Part shown: positions 1-5,295 of the stretch, in pieces
Position numbering within the stretch: the first letter of the stretch is position 1
Layout: every line of letters begins with the position of its first letter
Assembly (NCBI GenBank): GCA_016926135.1
Contig: JAFGPH010000546.1
Location: 1-6,012, forward strand
DNA from: Deltaproteobacteria bacterium
GTDB lineage: Bacteria; Desulfobacterota; DSM-4660; Desulfatiglandales; HGW-15
Direction: 5' to 3'
Length of the DNA stretch: 6,012 nucleotides
The notes under the pieces: generated by a model
Told to the model about the DNA's origin: nothing
Database searches by the model: none
The model's input: only the letters and a program-made list of their open reading frames with translations
Translations under genes and position numbers: made by a program

Positions 1-2
1 CC

Positions 3-149
3 CCGAAGGAGAATGCCCCGGAGCGGGCGAGGATTCTGTCCAGCCTGAGCTGCGAGTGCTGCGGGGAGGCGACCATGGAGACCCGCACACGTCGGTTTCA
101 GGGCCAGGTCCTGTGCATCCCCTGCTTCGAAACCCTGCTGAGGAGGTGA
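3..149 (+). CDS. FmdE-family protein, C-terminal zinc-ribbon fragment (5' end outside window)
   Basis: Only the last 48 codons are present, in the frame that opens at base 3 and stops with TGA at 147-149. The visible part has a four-cysteine zinc ribbon: C-E-C-C-G-E, then M-E-T-R, then C-I-P-C-F. Established knowledge: FmdE-family proteins (named after subunit E of formylmethanofuran dehydrogenase) often end in such a DksA/TraR-like ribbon of the form CxxCGE...RxR...CxPC, and occur in anaerobes that are not methanogens. The N-terminal FmdE domain is not visible, so the assignment rests on the ribbon and on the context. The stop codon is embedded in the ribosome binding site of the next gene, which suggests translational coupling with the CooT-like gene. 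Another protein ending in the same ribbon remains possible. Confidence 0.7.
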   Translation, partial: PKENAPERARILSSLSCECCGEATMETRTRRFQGQVLCIPCFETLLRR

Positions 150-155
150 CCGGTC

Positions 156-344
156 ATGTGTGAGGCCAATGCGTTTTTCGTGAAGGAAGGCAATGAGGAG
201 ATGATCCTGGAAGGGGTGGATCTCGTCGAGCCCCAGGCAGACGGTCAATTCCGTCTGGTCAACATCTTCGGAGAACAGAAGATCGTCAATGGACGGCTCA
301 AGGTGATGAACCTGGTGGAGCACAGGATTCTTTTCGAAGCCTAA
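156..344 (+). CDS. cooT: CooT-family nickel-binding protein
   Basis: A 62-residue protein that begins M-C-E-A and contains the family pattern E-x-V-D-L-V-E-P, then L-V-N-I-F-G-E-Q-K, then a hydrophobic end around N-L-V-E-H-R-I-L-F. Established knowledge: CooT is a small protein of the Rhodospirillum rubrum coo cluster. It binds nickel as a dimer through the cysteine directly after the start methionine, and it is linked to nickel supply for carbon monoxide dehydrogenase. Cys2 is present here. The length is normal for the family. The start is set by an AGGAGGTGA ribosome binding site at 141-149 that overlaps the preceding stop codon. The gene lies 27 bases before the CooC-like ATPase, which supports a role in nickel metallocenter assembly. 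The family assignment is firm; metal binding by this copy is inferred. Confidence 0.88.
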   Translation: MCEANAFFVKEGNEEMILEGVDLVEPQADGQFRLVNIFGEQKIVNGRLKVMNLVEHRILFEA

Positions 345-371
345 GGAAGACAACAGGAGGAACAGGAAGAC

Positions 372-1181
372 ATGAAGCTGTGTGTGTGTGGTAAAGGCGG
401 GAGTGGAAAAAGCACTGTTGTGGCGTTGCTGGCAAACGGTTTCAGCCGCCGCGGCAAAGAAGTGGTGGTGTTGGACTCGGACGAATCGAATTCCAGCCTC
501 TACTGGATGCTGGGGCTGGAACGGCCTCCAGTCCCCCTCATGGAGATGGTAGGGGGCAAGAAGAGCGTTCAGCAGAAGCTGATGGCGAAGCTTGCCAGCG
601 GCGCCATGGACACGCCCATGAGCATCTGGCAGATGGAGAGCATCACGACCGGGGCCATTCCGCAGGAATATGTGTCGGTCAAACCCGGCCGAAAACTGGT
701 GGCCACCGGCAAGATCCTTCAATCCCTGGAAGGATGCGCGTGCCCCATGGGCACCGTGACCAAGGAGTTTCTGAAGAAATTCCGGCCTGCGGCGGATGAG
801 GTGGTCCTCGTGGACATGGAGGCGGGCATCGAGCACTTCGGAAGAGGGGTGGAGACCGGTGTGGATGGGGTGCTGAGCGTGGTCGAGCCTTCGCTGGAGT
901 CCATCTCCCTGGCGGCCAAGGTGAAGGAACTGACGGAGAGCGCCGGAGCCCTCTACCAGGGGGCCGTCCTGAACAAGATCGCTTCCCCTGAGCAGGGAAG
1001 GCTCGTGACCGACAAGCTGGGCGGACTGGGTGTTTCAGTGCTCGGCGCCATAGGGCAGAACGGCGACATTCAGTCCGCATGCCTTGAGGGGAAGCCTCTT
1101 GATTCCGGGGTGGCCTCAGCGGAGGTGGACGGCATTGTCTCGGCCCTGCTTCAGGACGGTACGGGGAAACCCCACCCATAG
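372..1181 (+). CDS. cooC: CooC-type nickel-insertion ATPase for CO dehydrogenase maturation
   Basis: A 269-residue cytoplasmic P-loop ATPase of the MinD/ParA (SIMIBI) class. It starts with the deviant Walker A motif G-K-G-G-S-G-K-S (residues 7-14), including the signature lysine at 8. The switch I-like D-S-D-E-S-N is at 35-40 and the Walker B/switch II-like L-V-D-M-E-A-G at 146-152. An N-K-I nucleotide-base motif is at 201-203. The C-A-C motif at 122-124 corresponds to the CxC that binds nickel or zinc between the subunits of the CooC dimer. Established knowledge: CooC couples ATP hydrolysis to nickel insertion into the C-cluster of nickel CO dehydrogenase (CooS/AcsA). An AGGAGG lies 11 bases before the ATG. 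It sits between CooT and TrmO genes on the same strand. No CO dehydrogenase gene is in the window, so the client enzyme is inferred. The length matches the family. Confidence 0.9.
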   Translation: MKLCVCGKGGSGKSTVVALLANGFSRRGKEVVVLDSDESNSSLYWMLGLERPPVPLMEMVGGKKSVQQKLMAKLASGAMDTPMSIWQMESITTGAIPQEYVSVKPGRKLVATGKILQSLEGCACPMGTVTKEFLKKFRPAADEVVLVDMEAGIEHFGRGVETGVDGVLSVVEPSLESISLAAKVKELTESAGALYQGAVLNKIASPEQGRLVTDKLGGLGVSVLGAIGQNGDIQSACLEGKPLDSGVASAEVDGIVSALLQDGTGKPHP

Positions 1182-1201
1182 GATTCCCAAGGAGGTCTGT
1201 C

Positions 1202-1669
1202 TTGTCGAAGCAGCCTGTGGACATGGTTTCGGTGCAGCCCATCGGGGTGATTCAATCCTCCTACACGGAGAGAAAGGGAACGCCTCATCAGGGAAGACAC
1301 CAGAAAAATGAGTGTACGCTGGAAGTATTCGAGGAATACGAACCGGGGCTCCTGGATATCGATAGCTGCACCCATCTCATTGTGCTTTACTGGCAGGACC
1401 GGAGCGACAGGACCATTCTGCAGACGAAGACCCCGTGGGGGCCTGAGACACACGGGGTTTTCGCCACGCGATCGCCGAATCGTCCCAATCCGATTGCGCT
1501 CTGCGTTGTGAATCTGCTGGGTCGAAACGGACGCTTCCTGAAGGTGACCGGCCTGGATGCCCTGGACGGCTCCCCCCTGATCGATCTCAAACCCTATTCT
1601 GCCGAGGTCGATTCATTCCCCCAGGCGCGCGTGGGATGGCGCCGGGGGCAGGGGAAGGAACCCCGATAG
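1202..1669 (+). CDS. trmO: TrmO-type tRNA (t6A37) N6-methyltransferase, short form
   Basis: A 155-residue protein of the TrmO/TsaA (UPF0066) family. Established knowledge: TrmO uses S-adenosylmethionine to methylate N6 of threonylcarbamoyladenosine at position 37 of certain threonine tRNAs. Visible motifs are P-I-G-V-I near residue 13, the strongly conserved H-G-V-F-A-T-R-S-P-N-R-P-N-P at 84-97, and L-D-A-L-D-G-S-P-L-I-D-L-K-P-Y at 118-132. The E. coli protein has an extra C-terminal domain that is missing here; single-domain forms are common in archaea and anaerobes. The likely start is TTG at 1202, because AAGGAGG (1189-1195) sits six bases before it. An in-frame ATG at 1223 has no comparable site and would trim seven residues. 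It follows CooC by 20 bases, so it is probably cotranscribed. The last dozen residues are basic and not conserved. Confidence 0.88.
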   Translation: MSKQPVDMVSVQPIGVIQSSYTERKGTPHQGRHQKNECTLEVFEEYEPGLLDIDSCTHLIVLYWQDRSDRTILQTKTPWGPETHGVFATRSPNRPNPIALCVVNLLGRNGRFLKVTGLDALDGSPLIDLKPYSAEVDSFPQARVGWRRGQGKEPR

Positions 1670-1680
1670 GTTTCGGTCCG

Positions 1681-1720
1681 CATCAGCGGATCCTCGGCAG
1701 GCTGATGTCCTGTGGATCCG
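1681..1720. repeat. Interleaved inverted repeats after trmO
   Basis: Two perfect 7-base inverted repeats overlap and interleave. CATCAGC (1681-1687) pairs with GCTGATG (1701-1707), and CGGATCC (1687-1693) pairs with GGATCCG (1714-1720). They could form alternative hairpins or a pseudoknot-like fold just after the trmO stop codon. There is no run of T after either stem, so this is not a standard intrinsic terminator, although it may help end or stabilise the operon transcript. The function is unknown. Confidence 0.4.
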
Positions 1721-1738
1721 GCACTCACAGGTGAAAAA

Positions 1739-2056
1739 CTAGGCTTTCAGCCCCACTCCGTAAACCAGTACCAGTCCCCAAGTCCATGATGCCGACCCAA
1801 TCGCCTTTGTCCACTTCGTCAAGACCTTCCATCCCCTTGGAATGCCCCAAACAACATGGATAGGACTCCCCTTTCCGTCTTTCTGAATGGTCAGGACGCA
1901 GGGTCCTTTCGGATAGGATGGGTAGTCTTCCAAGACTTCGGCATTCAATGCCCCAGCCACGATCTCCCGAACAGCAATACCATCGGCCGCAAGCTCCGTG
2001 TTCAGTGTAATTCTATGCCGGCTTGAAAGGATTCTGGGACTCGCCTCTGAACCCCT
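1739..2056 (-). pseudogene. Decayed DUF4258-family gene
   Basis: The minus-strand frame is open from a TAA at 2057-2059 down to a TAG at 1739-1741. It contains a clear DUF4258-like core: R-I-T-L-N-T-E-L-A-A-D-G-I, then V-L-E-D-Y-P-S-Y-P-K-G-P-C-V-L, then I-H-V-V-W-G-I-P-R-G. DUF4258 proteins are small, often toxin-antitoxin-associated or mobile, and of uncertain function. Three things point to decay. No ATG, GTG or TTG occurs before the conserved part, the first GTG being internal at 1958-1960. A histidine common in the T-L-H motif is replaced by N. After W-G-I-P-R-G the sequence (K-V-L-T-K-W-T-K-A...) no longer resembles the usual C-terminal A-Y-R-P-D-P region. No partner antitoxin is visible. 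A divergent intact gene with an unusual start cannot be excluded. Confidence 0.6.
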
Positions 2057-2059
2057 TTA

Positions 2060-2314
2060 AGTGTTCCAATATAAGGAGTGCAAAGGTCATAGGCAAGTTA
2101 GGAAAGACATTGCGATGTGAAGCCAAATGAAATAGGTTTGAAGACAAATGGAGTGGGGCGATATCTGCACGAAAGAACCTGGGATTGCCTTCAGTTGCCA
2201 ACCGGGGCTCTGCCGTCGCCCATCCCGACGGATCGCATGGCCCGGTGGAGATTCGTTTCCGGAAGGTCAGGCTGATCTGCCGGGTAAAGATCTGAGTGAA
2301 GGGGGATCGAATCC
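2060..2314. other. Intergenic leader upstream of the Sec-TusA gene
   Basis: About 255 bases contain no gene I can identify. A weak sigma-70 -10 candidate, TATAAG, lies at 2070-2075 without a good -35. A loose sigma-54-like pattern (GG at 2155-2156 and GC at 2167-2168, 10 bases apart) has a poor -24 element. A plus-strand frame with GC-rich third positions runs through roughly 2131-2295 and ends at TGA 2293-2295. It includes the stretch H-P-D-G-S-H-G-P-V-E-I-R-F-R, has no start codon with a ribosome binding site and matches nothing I recognise. It may be a gene remnant. A second short frame, 2148-2318, overlaps the next start as ATGA but has no ribosome binding site. Confidence 0.35.
2299..2306 (+). 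promoter_or_regulatory. Ribosome binding site of the Sec-TusA gene
   Basis: A purine-rich AAGGGGGA lies eight bases before ATG 2315. That ATG is the first start codon after the in-frame stop at 2297-2299. This placement decides the start of the interrupted TusA-like frame and shows that the short segment before the TGA is set up to be translated. Confidence 0.65.
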
Positions 2315-2548
2315 ATGATCGAAGAGGTGATCGATTATCGGGGGGATTGCTGAAAGGCATATCTGGACGTAGGTCTATGTCTCAGGATATTGCCTAGGGG
2401 GGAATCCTTCGCGTTTGTGATCGAAGCCGATAAGCTCGAGAGAATCAAACGTGTCATTGCCCATAACGGCGGAGAAATTATTGGGGAGAGCCGGGTGGGT
2501 CAAGACCTACAGCTCCGGGTGGGCAAACACCGTGTCCCCGAGTCTTAA
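2315..2548 (+). CDS. TusA/SirA-like protein with in-frame TGA at the catalytic position (predicted selenoprotein)
   Basis: ATG 2315 to TAA 2546-2548 gives 77 residues if TGA at 2351-2353 is read as selenocysteine (U13). The start reads E-V-I-D-Y-R-G-D-C-U. It lines up with the TusA pattern D-x-R-G-x-x-C-P, so U13 falls exactly on the TusA catalytic cysteine, three residues after R-G. The rest keeps TusA features: a helix, then L-P-R-G-E-S-F-A-F-V (26-35, like the L-x-P-G-E-x-L-x-V step), a second helix (K-L-E-R-I-K-R-V-I-A), then N-G-G-E-I-I-G-E and a final strand L-Q-L-R-V-G-K. The prolines of CPxP are absent. Established knowledge: TusA-family proteins carry sulfur (or possibly selenium) as a cysteine persulfide. 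A hairpin fit for a SECIS starts one base after the TGA. The M14 peptidase gene follows after 42 bases. The alternative is a nonsense-mutated TusA gene, but the hairpin and the exact position argue against it. Selenocysteine insertion is inferred. Confidence 0.87.
2355..2395 (+). promoter_or_regulatory. Predicted bacterial SECIS hairpin
   Basis: The hairpin starts one base after TGA 2351-2353. AGGC (2355-2358) pairs with GCCT (2392-2395), ATATC (2359-2363) with GATAT (2386-2390), and GGACGTA (2365-2371) with TATGTCT (2376-2382, two G-U pairs). The apical loop is GGTC (2372-2375). Interruptions are limited to T2391 and the T2364/2383-2385 internal loop, giving 16 base pairs. Established knowledge: bacterial SECIS elements lie in the coding region just after the UGA, with about 16-37 nt between the UGA and an apical loop that has G in its first two positions; this is where SelB binds. 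Here the distance is 18 nt and the loop starts with GG. The pairing was done by eye without an energy calculation. Confidence 0.85.
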
Positions 2549-2590
2549 CAAAGAAAACCCGAAAGACATTTTCGTCAAGGAGGATTCACA

Positions 2591-3925
2591 ATGGCAGTTT
2601 TTGATCACATCCCCATGGGGGAAGAGGGACTCAAAGAAGTCTATCTCTGGCTGGATCGTTTTGTAGAGGAAAACAAAAGAATCGCGCACAAAGAGATCCT
2701 GGGCAAATCGACCGGTGGATGGGATGTGCCGGCCGTCTTCGTCACGAACGGGGACAGACCGGATCAGGACAAGCAAATCGCGGTGGTCACCGCCGCCAGA
2801 CACGGTCAGGAGTTCGGGGCAAGGGTTGTGGCGCCGGAGATCCTTCGTTTCCTTGCAAGCGAGGAAGCGGGGAAGATCCGGGATACCCAAAAGGTCATCG
2901 TGGTTCCTGTGGTCAATCCGGAAGGATTTGTCGCCAATCAGTTTTGCTCATCCAGAACGAGTCTCACAAGGACGGAACGCCTCGTTCTGGGATGCCTTTT
3001 CAGGGCCAATCCGCCGGACATGATTATCGACTATCACAGCCTCGGTGAGAAAGCCGGCTCCAAGTACGACATGGGAGACATGGAGGTGATCCTGCCTGCA
3101 AATACGACAAGGTGGGCCGTGGATGAACAGGTCCATCTCCACGTGGCTCAGCGAATGGTGGATGCCGCCGAAGAGGCGGGCTGGCCCTATGAGATCCACA
3201 CGCTGGAAGACCTGGCCGCCTACTATTTCGGAGAAAAGGAAGTCGGCAATATGCCGTGGACTTTCCTGAAAGAGAAGATGTACCTGCTGCACATGCAGGA
3301 TTCCCATGACGATTATGACATTCCTGAAGAGGCTGCGTTAAACACGATGACGGGCCAGGCGGGACAGACTACCTACACGAACTATACCTGTGGTCCGGCT
3401 TACATGAAATGGCACTCCCTCGTGTTCGGCATGGAAGTGAATCACGGCGCCATCCCTGACGCAGGGGATGTGGGGGAAAGCGGCATGGTGCCCTGCACGG
3501 CGCTTCTGAAGATGGGAAGCGAACGGTTTTCCTGGGAAAAGGACCCGGGGTATCCCGTGAATATCCTGCACGGCGATTTCAGGGTCTCCATCCGACCCGT
3601 AGGAAGGAATGCCGCAGAACGCAGGGCCTCCCGCATCAGGATTTGGGGAGAGAGAGCTCACTTCAACCTCCCGCAGCGTGAGATGGTGGATCCGGGTACA
3701 ACCATGGCAAGGGTGCGCTACTTCGGCCACGACCTCCCCATGGAGTTCGCCCTGTGTCTCAGGATGAGGCAGAGCCGAATCCAAAGCGTGAGCATCGGGG
3801 GAAAGGAAACGGCCTTTGAAACGTTCAGGGATCGATGTTCAACCTATGTCTTCATCCCGCTCATGCTGGAAAAGGCCGGAGTCCTGGAGGTGACGATCAG
3901 GCATCCGGGAGAGAAGAGGTCCTGA
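2591..3925 (+). CDS. M14-family zinc carboxypeptidase-like protein
   Basis: A 444-residue protein with the hallmarks of peptidase family M14. The zinc motif H-x-x-E is at H71-G-Q-E74, in a strand-turn context (V-V-T-A-A-R-H). The carboxypeptidase-type N-P-E-G is at 109-112 and is related to the substrate-binding NPDG motif. The third zinc ligand is probably H149 in I-I-D-Y-H-S, and the catalytic glutamate is probably E282 in F-G-M-E-V-N-H-G. All expected active-site residues are therefore present, and hydrolysis of a C-terminal amino acid or similar amide bond is likely, though the substrate is unknown. Residues from about 325 to the end look like a beta-rich C-terminal domain. No signal peptide is seen, so it is probably cytoplasmic, which is unusual for digestive M14 enzymes and more like peptidoglycan-peptide or modified-peptide hydrolases. 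AAGGAGG at 2577-2583 sets the start. It follows the Sec-TusA gene by 42 bases and may share its transcript. Confidence 0.83.
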   Translation: MAVFDHIPMGEEGLKEVYLWLDRFVEENKRIAHKEILGKSTGGWDVPAVFVTNGDRPDQDKQIAVVTAARHGQEFGARVVAPEILRFLASEEAGKIRDTQKVIVVPVVNPEGFVANQFCSSRTSLTRTERLVLGCLFRANPPDMIIDYHSLGEKAGSKYDMGDMEVILPANTTRWAVDEQVHLHVAQRMVDAAEEAGWPYEIHTLEDLAAYYFGEKEVGNMPWTFLKEKMYLLHMQDSHDDYDIPEEAALNTMTGQAGQTTYTNYTCGPAYMKWHSLVFGMEVNHGAIPDAGDVGESGMVPCTALLKMGSERFSWEKDPGYPVNILHGDFRVSIRPVGRNAAERRASRIRIWGERAHFNLPQREMVDPGTTMARVRYFGHDLPMEFALCLRMRQSRIQSVSIGGKETAFETFRDRCSTYVFIPLMLEKAGVLEVTIRHPGEKRS

Positions 3926-3967
3926 CGCGCCACCGGCGCCGAAGGCGAATACGGGGCTCGCGTCAGG
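3921..3967. terminator. Hairpin between convergent genes, possible bidirectional terminator
   Basis: A perfect 9-base inverted repeat, CCTGACGCG (3921-3929) and CGCGTCAGG (3959-3967), encloses 29 bases that can form smaller GC pairs (GCGCC with GGCG). It contains the TGA stop of the peptidase gene and ends 10 bases before the stop of the opposing transporter gene. The position between convergent genes suits a terminator. The T-tracts are poor (AATTCTTT on the plus strand), so the call is tentative. Confidence 0.5.
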
Positions 3968-3977
3968 AATTCTTTAC

Positions 3978-5054
3978 CTAAGGGATGCGGCGGACTTCAG
4001 CCACTGCCACGGCCGTGGCGTTCAGGACGGGAGCCCTCGCCGGCGTCGGGCATGTTTCGGCGGGCGTCGGCACCCGGGCCCCGACCGCTCCGAAGATCCG
4101 ATCGACCAGAGCGACGTACCAGGCCGCGGTCTGGATCTGGATCACGTAGGCCAGGGCGATGAGCAGGGCAATGGTCGATCCCTGGGGTCCGAAGGCGGTC
4201 ATGGCGATAGCGAGCGCGATGGAAAGATCCCGCATCACCACGCCGTAGACCATGGCCACGGCGTCTGCACGGGGGAAGAACCACCTGCCGATGAGCGACA
4301 GAAGCACATAGGAGACCAGGTAGAACGCGGCCAGGGGCGCCAGAATCTGGAGGATGTCGCCGGGGTTGGCGATGATCCCCCGGGCCTTGAGTGCCATGGC
4401 CACAAAGGCGATCAGGGTGACGCCCAGGGCGGAAAAGGGCGGGAATTTGGGCTGGATCTGCTGCTTCCACACTTTCTCCCCCCATCGATGCCGCCCCAGG
4501 GTCTGGGTGGCCAGGCCCGCAAAGAGCGGCAGAAAGACGAAAAGAGCGATTTGCTGGAACATGTGCAGCATGTTCACCTCCACGGTAGCGCCCATAAAAA
4601 TCTTGGTGTAGACCGGGGCGGCCAGGCTGCCGAGGACGAGCCCGAAGACGACCATTTTCACGGCCGCCTCCTTGTTGCCCCTGGCAAAGCCTGTCCAGGA
4701 TATGGTCATTCCCGAGGTGGGCAGCACCCCGATCAAAAAGAGCCCAACGGCCCAGAGACCGTATTTCTCGGCCTCTCCTCCGAGAAAAAGCCTTGCGACA
4801 GACAGGGCCAAAGCGGGGACCAGCACGAAGTTGATCAACTGGGTGGTTCCCTGAAGGCGCAAATCGTCTCCTTTGAAAATCGATTTGAAGTTTATGGAGA
4901 CCATCATGGGAAATACCATCAAGAAAGTCACGGGAACAATCCACAGCCTGAGAGGACTTGCATCGAAGAGGTAGCCGTAGCCGAGACCCACGGCCATAGC
5001 GATGGGTATGGCACTCACGAGATTCTTTTGCATCATCGTCAAAAATCGCCACAT
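3978..5054 (-). CDS. BASS-superfamily transporter, ACR3 (arsenite efflux)-like
   Basis: A 358-residue inner-membrane protein with about ten hydrophobic segments (roughly 11-30, 37-53, 71-91, 98-115, 131-149, 163-183, 207-223, 234-257, 265-287 and 292-315). Characteristic pieces are F-P-M-M-V-S-I-N-F near 48-56, the crossover-type P-T-S-G-M-T-I-S-W at 112-120 followed by A-R-G-N-K-E-A-A, and Y-G-V-V-M-R-D-L-S-I-A-L-A-I-A near 270-284. These fit the bile acid:sodium symporter/arsenical-resistance-3 superfamily. Classical ACR3 arsenite pumps have a conserved cysteine in the fourth helix, and none is seen here, so arsenite is not assured as substrate. The last 35 or so residues form a Pro/Ala-rich tail outside the membrane core. 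AAGGAG lies eight bases before ATG 5054. A sigma-54 promoter precedes it. No ArsR or ArsC gene is in the window. Confidence 0.78.
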   Translation of the reverse strand: MWRFLTMMQKNLVSAIPIAMAVGLGYGYLFDASPLRLWIVPVTFLMVFPMMVSINFKSIFKGDDLRLQGTTQLINFVLVPALALSVARLFLGGEAEKYGLWAVGLFLIGVLPTSGMTISWTGFARGNKEAAVKMVVFGLVLGSLAAPVYTKIFMGATVEVNMLHMFQQIALFVFLPLFAGLATQTLGRHRWGEKVWKQQIQPKFPPFSALGVTLIAFVAMALKARGIIANPGDILQILAPLAAFYLVSYVLLSLIGRWFFPRADAVAMVYGVVMRDLSIALAIAMTAFGPQGSTIALLIALAYVIQIQTAAWYVALVDRIFGAVGARVPTPAETCPTPARAPVLNATAVAVAEVRRIP

Positions 5055-5121
5055 GATTTTGCTCCTTTGGTTCGGCGCCGGAAGGCGCGTTTGTAGGGAT
5101 TGTGTTCAGGTGGAAGCAGGC

Positions 5122-5138
5122 AGCAAAAGATATGCCAA
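5122..5138 (-). promoter_or_regulatory. Sigma-54 (RpoN) promoter for the ACR3-like gene
   Basis: The minus strand reads TTGGCATATCTTTTGCT, against the consensus YTGGCACGRNNNTTGCW. The -24 GG and -12 GC are separated by exactly ten bases, and TTGCT matches the -12 box completely; the -24 box differs at its final C. The predicted start of transcription is near 5112, giving a leader of about 58 bases before the gene. Transcription would need an enhancer-binding ATPase activator. Confidence 0.7.
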
Positions 5139-5211
5139 GACTTGCGGGAGGGCGGGTCCGGGAGCGGGGAGCTTGTAGAAGCGATAAGAATCAACGGGTT
5201 GAGGAGTGAAT

Positions 5212-5229
5212 GCGGAGATCCTTCTCCGC
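5212..5229. repeat. Perfect 7-bp stem-loop
   Basis: GCGGAGA (5212-5218) and TCTCCGC (5223-5229) are exact inverted repeats around a four-base loop, TCCT. It lies about 100 bases upstream of the predicted sigma-54 start. There is no T-tract, so it could be a protein-binding dyad or be neutral. Confidence 0.4.
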
Positions 5230-5258
5230 TGAGCCGAAGCCCCCCGGCGGAATCTCCC

Positions 5259-5295
5259 AAAGGTAACGTTACCTTTTCGTTATCGGGTAACGTTT
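5259..5295. promoter_or_regulatory. GTAACGTTAC dyad operators (candidate activator sites)
   Basis: AAAGGTAACGTTACCTTT (5259-5276) is a perfect 18-base palindrome. Beside it, CGTTA (5278-5282) and TAACG (5288-5292) form a second dyad, and GGTAACGTT recurs at 5286-5294. CGTTA/CGTTT cores therefore occur at 5267, 5278 and 5291. The cluster lies about 150-180 bases upstream of the predicted sigma-54 transcription start, the usual distance for upstream activating sites of enhancer-binding proteins. The cognate regulator is not in the window. Confidence 0.6.

Noticed and set aside
679..1242. A 187-codon minus-strand frame opposite cooC.
   Set aside because: Its Pro/Arg/Ser-rich translation is antisense to a clearly recognised gene, with no motif or ribosome binding site.
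2154..2169. A sigma-54-like promoter upstream of the selenoprotein gene.
   Set aside because: The GG to GC spacing is right but the -24 box (TGGGGC) is poor. It is too weak to list as a promoter.
2013..2360. A 115-codon minus-strand open frame.
   Set aside because: Its composition is that of a shadow frame, it overlaps the DUF4258 relic, the leader and the selenoprotein start, and it shows no recognisable motif.
2417..2548. A separate short gene starting at GTG 2417 instead of readthrough of the TGA.
   Set aside because: There is no ribosome binding site before it, it would lack the active-site half of the TusA fold, and the upstream segment is in the same frame with its own start signal.
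3997..5052. A second long minus-strand frame overlapping the transporter gene.
   Set aside because: It is rich in Arg, Gly and Pro with no membrane segments or motifs, typical of an out-of-frame shadow of a GC-rich gene.
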